From an uncultured Gloeocapsa sp. (GTDB lineage: Bacteria; Cyanobacteriota; Cyanobacteriia; Cyanobacteriales; Gloeocapsaceae): a DNA stretch of 10,148 nucleotides. The position numbers were made by a program, and so were the translations under genes. The notes under the pieces were generated by a model, which did no database searches, was not told where the DNA came from, and was given only the letters and a program-made list of their open reading frames with translations. The stretch lies in the NCBI GenBank assembly GCA_937930495.1, contig CALGKL010000022.1, forward strand, positions 1 to 10,148, given 5' to 3'. This document shows, piece after piece, positions 6,237 through 10,148 of the stretch. Every line of letters begins with the position of its first letter. Position 1 is the stretch's first letter.

Positions 6237-7826
6237 TTATGCTTTGACTAGGGCTAAATATTCGTCTCGGAAATAGCGCCAAGTGCTTAAGACTGGATTC
6301 GGTGCTGTTTGTCCTAGTCCACAAAGACTGGTTTCTTTGACCATCTGACAGAGTGATTCCATGAGTTCTAGGTCTTGAGTGGTGGCTCGTTTGTCGAGTA
6401 ATTTGGTTAAAAGGTTATGGAGTTGTACTGTTCCTGTGCGACAGGGGATACACTTACCACAGGTTTCTTCTCGGCAAAATTCCATGTAAAACTGAGCTAC
6501 TTCTACCATGCTGGTATTTTGATCCATGACTACCATTCCTCCTGAACCCATCATCGAACCAATTTTGAGCAGGGAATCGTAGTCCACTGGTGTGTCTAAT
6601 AGGGATGCGGGGATACAGCCTCCTGATGGTCCTCCTGTTTGTACGGCTTTGACTTCTCCTCCATCGGGTACCCCTCCACCCATTTCTAGGACTATTTCTC
6701 TGAGGGTGATCCCCATGGGGACTTCGATCAGTCCGTTGTTTTTGATCTTTCCGGTGAGGGCAAAGATTTTTGTCCCTTTACTGTTGGCTGTACCGATACT
6801 GGAGTACCAGTCTGCTCCTTTGGTGATAATCGCTTTGATATTGGCAAAAGTTTCTACGTTGTTGATTAGGGTGGGACAGCCTCTGAGTCCTCTTTCGGCG
6901 GGATAGGGGGGACGTGGACGGGGGTTCCCTCTACCACCTTCGATGGACTGGATCAGTGCTGTTTCTTCCCCACAGACAAATGCTCCTGCACCAATCCGAA
7001 TGTCTATCTTGAAGTCAAAGGGGGATTCTAATATCTGTGTGCCTAATACTCCGTTTTGTTTGGCTTGTTGGATCGCTTTTTGTAATCTCTTAATGGCTAG
7101 GGGATATTCAGCCCGAACATAAATATAACCGTGGTTCGCGCCTACTGCGTAACCGGCGATCGCCATGCCTTCTAAGACTAGATGGGGATCACTTTCTAGG
7201 ACGCTACGATCCATGAACGCTCCTGGATCTCCTTCGTCGGCGTTACAGATCACATATTTTTGGTTACCTGGCATTTTGGCTACGGTTGCCCATTTTAACC
7301 CTGTGGGATAACCTCCTCCTCCCCTTCCTCTGAGTCCACTTTTGGTTATCTCTTCAATCACGGTAGCTGGTGTCATTTCGTAGAGGGCTTTATATAGGGC
7401 TTGATACCCGCCTACGGCTATATATTCTTCAATCCTTTCGGGATCGATTTCACCACTGTGTTCTCTGACTATACGCATTTGACGGGCAAAAAAGGGATGG
7501 TCGGGATCCCCTTCTTTGGCTGTGGCTTTTCCTCCTTCTAAGGCGTTGATGATACTCTCGGCATCCTCTGGGGTTACTTCTTCGTATAGTTTTCTTTCTG
7601 GTTCTACTTGTACTAAGGGACCTCGACCACAAAACCCCATACAACCGACTCCCACTACTTCGACGCGATCGCCTAAGCCTTTTTTCTCTATGGCTTTTTT
7701 AAGGTTGTCTTTGACTTGTAATGATTCTGCTGCTTGACATCCTGTTGAAGTGCAACAGTGGAGTCTGATCGCTCTTTGTCGTTGTTTCTCTTGCTCGGCT
7801 ATTGCTTGTAGGTGTGCTAGGTCCAT
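6237..7826 (-). CDS. hoxF: NAD-linked hydrogenase diaphorase subunit HoxF (NuoF-like)
   Basis: HoxF is the flavin subunit of the diaphorase module; it binds FMN and NAD(P) and exchanges electrons with HoxE and HoxU. The 529-residue protein has an N-terminal thioredoxin-like [2Fe-2S] domain with C25, C30, C62 and C66, then the NuoF core: the glycine-rich nucleotide loop [10 protein letters not shown] (167-176), the FMN-site segment [13 protein letters not shown] (195-207), and C-terminal [4Fe-4S] ligands C456, C459, C462 ([12 protein letters not shown]) and C502 (SLCGLG). Length and all cofactor residues are normal for cyanobacterial HoxF. One base separates its ATG from the hoxE stop, and AAAGGAG lies 6 bases upstream inside hoxE. 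Newer work on cyanobacteria also implicates ferredoxin or flavodoxin as Hox partners; the sequence does not decide this. Two HIP1 octamers lie inside. Confidence 0.97.
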   Translation of the reverse strand: MDLAHLQAIAEQEKQRQRAIRLHCCTSTGCQAAESLQVKDNLKKAIEKKGLGDRVEVVGVGCMGFCGRGPLVQVEPERKLYEEVTPEDAESIINALEGGKATAKEGDPDHPFFARQMRIVREHSGEIDPERIEEYIAVGGYQALYKALYEMTPATVIEEITKSGLRGRGGGGYPTGLKWATVAKMPGNQKYVICNADEGDPGAFMDRSVLESDPHLVLEGMAIAGYAVGANHGYIYVRAEYPLAIKRLQKAIQQAKQNGVLGTQILESPFDFKIDIRIGAGAFVCGEETALIQSIEGGRGNPRPRPPYPAERGLRGCPTLINNVETFANIKAIITKGADWYSSIGTANSKGTKIFALTGKIKNNGLIEVPMGITLREIVLEMGGGVPDGGEVKAVQTGGPSGGCIPASLLDTPVDYDSLLKIGSMMGSGGMVVMDQNTSMVEVAQFYMEFCREETCGKCIPCRTGTVQLHNLLTKLLDKRATTQDLELMESLCQMVKETSLCGLGQTAPNPVLSTWRYFRDEYLALVKA

Positions 7827-7827
7827 C

Positions 7828-8328
7828 TTATTCTCCTTTTAGCTCCACTATTTTTGACCAGGTACTCTCAGAGTCTTGTTTTCCGAGTACGTTGCCATCA
7901 ATTACTACCGCCGGTGCTATGCCACAGGCTCCTATACAACGGGCCGATAACAGGGATACTTGTCCATCTGCTGAGGTTTCCCCGACTTTTATGCCTAAGT
8001 TTTCTTCTAGGGTGGCGATAATTTTGCCCGCTCCTTTGACGTAACAGGCTGTTCCCATACAAACGATACAGGTATGGGCTCCTCCTGGCTTTAGGGAAAA
8101 TAAATGATAAAATGTCGCTACCCCATATACTTGAGATAGGGGTAATTTTAAGCCTCTGGCTATATATTCTAAGACTTCTTCTTCTAGGTACCCAAAGGAT
8201 TCTTGGGCTTTGTGTAATACTTCTATCAAGCCTTCGGGATTACCGTTATGGCGTTTGAGAGTTACGTCAATGACTTTGAAGCGTTTATCCACTTTTGCTT
8301 CCTGTTTGGCTGGGGTTGTGGCAACCAT
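7828..8328 (-). CDS. hoxE: NAD-linked hydrogenase diaphorase subunit HoxE (NuoE-like)
   Basis: HoxE is the thioredoxin-fold [2Fe-2S] subunit of the diaphorase module, homologous to NuoE. The 166-residue protein has the helical N-terminal part with [16 protein letters not shown] (68-83), characteristic of NuoE proteins, followed by the cluster ligands C90 and C95 in [10 protein letters not shown] and C131 and C135 in [13 protein letters not shown]87 is an additional cysteine just before the first ligand. It is the first gene of the operon and has AAAGGAA about 8 bases before the ATG. It is separated from hoxF by one base. The 232-base divergent region upstream holds the operon's control elements. 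Presence of hoxE marks the pentameric cyanobacterial type of bidirectional hydrogenase. Confidence 0.96.
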   Translation of the reverse strand: MVATTPAKQEAKVDKRFKVIDVTLKRHNGNPEGLIEVLHKAQESFGYLEEEVLEYIARGLKLPLSQVYGVATFYHLFSLKPGGAHTCIVCMGTACYVKGAGKIIATLEENLGIKVGETSADGQVSLLSARCIGACGIAPAVVIDGNVLGKQDSESTWSKIVELKGE

Positions 8329-8393
8329 TGTCTCTATTCCTTTTTGCTATTTTTTCTGTGCTAAAAAGCAACATTTCTAATTTTTTTTGTGGC

Positions 8394-8423
8394 TCATTTA
8401 ACAACTTTATTATTGTTTAATGA
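8394..8423. promoter_or_regulatory. Inverted repeat in the hox control region, candidate operator
   Basis: The arms TCATTTAACAA (8394-8404) and TTGTTTAATGA (8413-8423) are complementary at 10 of 11 positions around an 8-base spacer. The element lies 66-95 bases upstream of the hoxE ATG, where a repressor or activator dimer could act. In RNA it would form only a weak AT-rich hairpin with no U-run, so a DNA-binding site is more likely than a terminator. It is flanked by short TGGCTC direct repeats (8390-8395 and 8425-8430). Confidence 0.5.
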
Positions 8424-8525
8424 TTGGCTCTCATTCACTCTGGGGTTTGATTTGAGTCGATTACTCAGACTATTGATTTTAAGTTTTCTCCTAGGATTTA
8501 TTTAACCATCTCAATTGGGAAGAAT

Positions 8526-8534
8526 TGCTAAAAT
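8526..8534 (+). promoter_or_regulatory. Extended -10 promoter element of the zinc-ribbon gene
   Basis: TGCTAAAAT matches an extended -10 box (TGn followed by TAAAAT). It would start transcription near 8541, about 20 bases before ATG 8561. No good -35 is seen, which extended -10 promoters tolerate. It overlaps the alternative TTG start at 8525, which argues against that start. Confidence 0.45.
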
Positions 8535-8560
8535 ATCAAAAAGATTTAAGATTTGCTGTC

Positions 8561-8914
8561 ATGTTAACTTGTCCTCACTGTACACAACCAATTTCGGCTG
8601 AGATGCTCTCTTGTCCTTATTGTCGAAAACCTCTCAAAGCTTTTGGTCATCCTGGTATCCCCCTTCACTATGCAGCCCAAACTAAGTATTTATGCTCTCA
8701 TTGTCTCTATGATCAAGATGATACCTGTACTTTCCCTCAACGTCCTTACGCTCAAACTTGTACTCTGTATCAAAACTTGTCTGCAGAATCTAATTCGGTT
8801 ACTAAACAAAAATCTGTCTTCAACTTCAAGTCTTGGCTCAAGAGACATCAGGGATTATTATTGTTGTCTGGTTTACTTTTATTGAGTGTTATTCTAGCTT
8901 TAACAGCTAGTTGA
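8561..8914 (+). CDS. Zinc-ribbon protein with C-terminal membrane anchor
   Basis: A 117-residue protein of a cyanobacterial zinc-ribbon family with no known function. The N-terminus is a four-cysteine ribbon, CPHC (4-7) and CPYC (18-21), followed by the conserved block KAFGHPGIPLH (26-36). A second cysteine module follows: C45, C48, C56 and C67, in CSHC, then DDTCTFPQRPYAQTC. A polar linker leads to one hydrophobic helix (about 97-115) at the extreme C-terminus, so it is probably a tail-anchored protein with the metal-binding part in the cytoplasm. I chose ATG 8561 because MLTCPHC fits the family N-terminus; the upstream TTG at 8525 adds 12 unlike residues and overlaps the likely promoter. 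It diverges from hoxE and may share regulation, but I recall the family outside hox loci, so a hydrogenase role is only a guess. The second module could bind Zn or Fe-S. Confidence 0.8.
   Translation: MLTCPHCTQPISAEMLSCPYCRKPLKAFGHPGIPLHYAAQTKYLCSHCLYDQDDTCTFPQRPYAQTCTLYQNLSAESNSVTKQKSVFNFKSWLKRHQGLLLLSGLLLLSVILALTAS
8894..8910 (+). terminator. Possible weak terminator at the end of the zinc-ribbon gene
   Basis: A perfect 6-base stem CTAGCT/AGCTAG with a TTAAC loop lies at the very end of the coding sequence. The T-rich ATTATTTTT only begins about 8 bases later, so termination here would be inefficient. Confidence 0.3.
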
Positions 8915-8934
8915 AAGATTATTTTTGCCAAAAC

Positions 8935-8964
8935 TTGCTAATCCTGAACAATTAATGCTATATT
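8935..8964 (+). promoter_or_regulatory. Candidate promoter of the RRM-protein gene
   Basis: TTGCTA (8935-8940) and an extended -10 TGCTATATT (8956-8964) are separated by 18 bases before the TATATT hexamer. This is the best sigma-70-type match in the gene-free stretch and would start transcription near 8971, giving a leader of about 288 bases. Confidence 0.55.
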
Positions 8965-9258
8965 AGGGGAGAACGAGAATAAATAGCGATGCTAAAGTGA
9001 CAATTCAATATTGATTAGGGCTACTGACAGTTTAGTGGTTTCGTACACTCTAGAAAAAGTTTATGCTACGTTAAGGTGCGGCAAAGTACATCGAAGTAGA
9101 TAGAATAGTGGTCTAAGAGTTGGGCGGTTACTCAAATTGAGTTAGCGAGAATAAAAAGATTTTTGTAGTTTTCTCCGAAATGTTCCTTTTCTAGTATTGA
9201 TCAGCTTTTGTCCGTTTAGTTCTCCACTTTCCCCGACAGTTTAAGGAACAATCGATTT
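8965..9258 (+). promoter_or_regulatory. Long 5' leader of the RRM-protein gene
   Basis: No gene of normal size occurs from the zinc-ribbon stop (8914) to ATG 9259. The stretch is best read as the rbp leader. It contains a 10-base direct repeat CGAGAATAAA (8974-8983, 9146-9155), a 9-base repeat GACAGTTTA (9026-9034, 9235-9243), a possible compound hairpin (GAGAA 9147-9151 with TTCTC 9171-9175 around AAAA/TTTT), a 13-base dyad at 9130-9142, and three mini-ORFs of 3-4 codons starting at 8989, 9063 and 9181. The ribosome-binding site AAGGAA ends 10 bases before the ATG. Long leaders that control cold induction are known for cyanobacterial rbp genes. Confidence 0.5.
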
Positions 9259-9546
9259 ATGTCAATTTATGTAGGCAACCTCAGCTATAAAGTTACCGAT
9301 AACGATCTCAATGAGGTATTTGCTGATTACGGAACCGTTAAAAGAGTGCATATCCCCACAGACCGTGATACAGGTCGTCCCAGAGGTTTTGCATTTGTAG
9401 AAATGGAAACAGATGCGGAAGAGGACGCAGCGATCACCGCTCTTGATGGTGCGGAGTGGATGAGTCGTGAGATCAAAGTTAACAAAGCTAAACCACCAGA
9501 AAAAAGAAGAACCTTTAGTGGTGAACGCAGACAAAATCGTTACTAA
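9259..9546 (+). CDS. Cyanobacterial RRM-type RNA-binding protein (Rbp)
   Basis: A 95-residue protein made of one RNA-recognition motif. RNP2 is IYVGNL (3-8) and RNP1 is RGFAFVEM (42-49), with the cyanobacterial hallmark ALDGAEWMSREIKVNKAKP after the third strand. The short basic tail (RRTFSGERRQNRY) lacks the glycine-rich region of cold-induced RbpA types, so it is closer to the RbpD/tail-poor class; I leave the symbol empty because the copy cannot be assigned. Such proteins bind RNA in the cytoplasm; in Synechocystis Rbp2 and Rbp3 have been linked to placing photosystem mRNAs at the thylakoid. AAGGAA at 9243-9248 is the ribosome-binding site. A long leader precedes it, and a basic 60-residue gene follows after 45 bases and probably shares the transcript, which ends at the 9806-9839 terminator. 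Confidence 0.93.
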   Translation: MSIYVGNLSYKVTDNDLNEVFADYGTVKRVHIPTDRDTGRPRGFAFVEMETDAEEDAAITALDGAEWMSREIKVNKAKPPEKRRTFSGERRQNRY

Positions 9547-9564
9547 GCTTCCTAATTAGGAGCT
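9546..9564 (+). repeat. Near-palindrome between rbp and the basic-protein gene
   Basis: AGCT, an unpaired T, the palindrome CCTAATTAGG and AGCT form a 7-base-pair stem with one bulge and an AATT loop, starting at the last base of the rbp stop codon. No U-run follows, so it may protect or tune the upstream mRNA rather than end it. Confidence 0.4.
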
Positions 9565-9591
9565 CTGTAGTTGTATTAAGAGGTAATAAAC

Positions 9592-9774
9592 ATGGCCAAA
9601 CGCCGCAATGCGAAAAAAGAAAAAGCGGCTCGTAATAAAATCAATGCAAGACAGTTTCGTAAGAAAACTACCCGCTATAATTCTAAAAATAGAAAATTTT
9701 CAGATAACAGGAGAAATGGAGCTGAGGGTGACAAACTCCAAGACGAGTTATCTAGGGATCAGGATTTGATTTAG
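9592..9774 (+). CDS. Small highly basic protein, function unknown
   Basis: A 60-residue protein of unknown function. Its N-terminal two thirds (MAKRRNAKKEKAARNKINAR, then QFRKKTTRYNSKNRK) are rich in lysine and arginine with almost no hydrophobic residues, while the tail is acidic (EGDKLQDELSRDQDLI). This suggests a nucleic-acid or ribosome-associated protein, possibly disordered without RNA; that is inference. It is not ribosomal protein S21, whose gene often follows cyanobacterial rbp genes, because the S21 RRFKR-type core is absent. A good ribosome-binding site AAGAGG (9578-9583) lies 8 bases before the ATG, the gene is in the rbp transcription unit, and a strong terminator follows, all of which support a real gene. 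I recall similar MAKRRN-starting short proteins in cyanobacteria but no name. Confidence 0.75.
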   Translation: MAKRRNAKKEKAARNKINARQFRKKTTRYNSKNRKFSDNRRNGAEGDKLQDELSRDQDLI

Positions 9775-9805
9775 AAACTGTAATTGGTATAAGATAAGTA
9801 TTGAT

Positions 9806-9839
9806 TAATCATTGCTTTAGGCAGTGGTTATTTTTTTTT
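9806..9839 (+). terminator. Rho-independent terminator of the rbp operon
   Basis: A 10-base-pair stem (9806-9815 with 9821-9830, including two G-T wobble pairs) with a TTTAG loop is followed directly by nine T residues (9831-9839). This is a textbook plus-strand intrinsic terminator, 31 bases after the basic-protein gene and before the convergent ATPase gene. Confidence 0.88.
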
Positions 9840-9880
9840 AGCTCTTCGGATTCTTTTGGTTCCCTGTTCCTTCTGTAGCT

Positions 9881-10148
9881 TTAATCACTTAATAATCGCA
9901 GACCATTGAGAGTAACTATTAAAGTTGAACCTTCATGACCAATGACTCCTGTAGTCAGATCAATTTGACCAAAGAAGTTAGCTAACAGTAAAATCAGGAT
10001 AAAACTAAGAGCAAAAAGGATATTTTGTCTAATCACCCTGTTTGCTCTTTTCCCCAATTTTAAAGCCAGGGGAAGCTTTTCTAAACTATTAGCCATTAAA
10101 ACAATATCAGCAGTCTCTAAAGCAACATCTGTACTAGCGCCACCGATG
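9881..10148 (-). CDS. Heavy-metal P-type ATPase, C-terminal end (5' part outside the window)
   Basis: The reading frame is open to the window edge, so this is the last 88 codons of a longer gene. The visible part is the end of the P-domain (IGGASTDVALETADIVLM), a short amphipathic link (NSLEKLPLALKLGKRANRV), then the last two membrane helices and the tail. The final helix contains HEGST followed by NGLRLL. In P1B-type metal pumps the HEG(G/S)(T/S) motif marks the P1B-4 group (CoaT-like; Co, Zn or Fe export); the matching SPC motif would lie upstream and cannot be checked. The ATG at 10096 is an internal methionine, not the start. The gene converges on the rbp operon. I see no good minus-strand terminator after its stop. 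Confidence 0.88.
   Translation of the reverse strand, partial: IGGASTDVALETADIVLMANSLEKLPLALKLGKRANRVIRQNILFALSFILILLLANFFGQIDLTTGVIGHEGSTLIVTLNGLRLLSD

Larger units (their letters stand above)
109..7672. repeat. Ten dispersed HIP1 octamers (GCGATCGC)
   Basis: Exact copies start at 109, 535, 1171, 1330, 1953, 2952, 3592, 4020, 7156 and 7665. This palindrome is strongly over-represented in many cyanobacterial genomes and supports the taxonomic call. All ten lie inside protein-coding genes; none occurs from 7673 to the end of the window. Confidence 0.9.
8329..8560. promoter_or_regulatory. Divergent control region between hoxE and the zinc-ribbon gene
   Basis: This 232-base AT-rich region has no gene. 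It must hold the hox promoter (minus strand) and the zinc-ribbon gene promoter (plus strand). Seen in it: the hoxE ribosome-binding site (8337-8341), a small TGCT-AAAA-AGCA dyad (8359-8370), an 11-base-arm inverted repeat (8394-8423), a TGAGT-n5-ACTCA dyad (8453-8467) and an extended -10 box (8526-8534). I could not find a convincing -35/-10 pair for hox. Known cyanobacterial hox regulators are LexA and AbrB-like proteins; I see no match to the LexA or NtcA consensus. Confidence 0.7.

Noticed and set aside
6223..6324. Longer hoxU start adding 34 residues
   Set aside because: It reads entirely through the 3' end of hoxF and the short gap, has no family similarity, and the AGGAGG sequence plus MSVKTLTIND point to ATG 6222.
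6237..7826. Complex I genes nuoE/F/G instead of hoxE/F/U
   Set aside because: Cyanobacterial NDH-1 lacks these subunits, HoxF has the fused N-terminal [2Fe-2S] domain, and hoxY and hoxH follow directly.
8390..8430. Small transposon-like element: TGGCTC direct repeats flanking the inverted repeat
   Set aside because: The unit is only about 30 bases with no second copy in the window, and a 6-base repeat is easily due to chance; an operator is simpler.
8525..8560. TTG start adding 12 residues to the zinc-ribbon protein
   Set aside because: The added residues precede a family-like MLTCPHC start, and the TTG overlaps a likely extended -10 promoter element.
8329..8560. LexA or NtcA binding site in the hox control region
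   Set aside because: I looked for AGTACT-n-ATGTTCT-like and GTA-n8-TAC patterns and found no acceptable match in this region.
9262..9534. 90-codon minus-strand open frame opposite the rbp gene
   Set aside because: It mirrors the conserved RRM coding sequence almost exactly; it is a shadow frame.
1..10148. CRISPR arrays, tRNA, rRNA or insertion sequences
   Set aside because: No regularly spaced repeats, no cloverleaf-like or rRNA-like segments and no transposase ORF were seen.

Overview
This is a cyanobacterial chromosome segment. The evidence is a photosystem I PsaK gene, a diaphorase-linked bidirectional [NiFe] hydrogenase operon of the hoxEFUYH type, a cyanobacterial RRM-type RNA-binding protein gene, and ten exact copies of the HIP1 octamer GCGATCGC. 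The moderate, AT-leaning base composition and the gene set fit a unicellular or colonial chroococcalean-type species, but I cannot name the genus.

Layout from left to right: psaK (+, 10-279) is followed by a strong stem-loop that can end transcripts from both sides. Facing it is a small DUF3082-type membrane protein (-, 321-620). Next comes a two-gene minus-strand unit: a WecA/MraY-like sugar-1-phosphate transferase (690-1652) and the NAD-dependent sugar epimerase/reductase upstream of it (1646-2587). This resembles the WbpV/WbpL-type pair that starts surface-polysaccharide repeat units. A YdcF-family envelope protein (+, 2568-3206) diverges from that unit with overlapping start regions, then runs head-on into the 3' end of hoxH.

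The centre (3121-8328, minus strand) is the hydrogenase operon, in transcription order hoxE, hoxF, hoxU, hoxY, a predicted exported four-cysteine protein of unknown function, and hoxH. HoxE, HoxF and HoxU form the electron-transfer (diaphorase) module. HoxY and HoxH form the hydrogenase module. All expected cofactor cysteines are present, and HoxH keeps its 25-residue cleavable C-terminal peptide, so the enzyme looks intact. No hyp or hoxW maturation gene lies in the window.

The right part holds the 232-base divergent hox control region with a conspicuous inverted repeat. It is followed by a zinc-ribbon protein with a C-terminal membrane anchor (+, 8561-8914) and a 344-base gene-free stretch that is probably the promoter and long leader of the RRM gene (+, 9259-9546). 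Then come a 60-residue very basic protein (+, 9592-9774), a textbook terminator, and the 3' end of a convergent heavy-metal P-type ATPase gene (-, 9881 to beyond the window).

The core genes are well-known families; I do not see a clearly new multi-gene system. The observations most worth checking are the exported cysteine protein inside the hox operon, the overlap of the YdcF-family gene with exactly the cleaved tail of HoxH, the inverted repeat in the hox control region, the stem-loop between hoxY and the next gene, and the repeat-bearing rbp leader.
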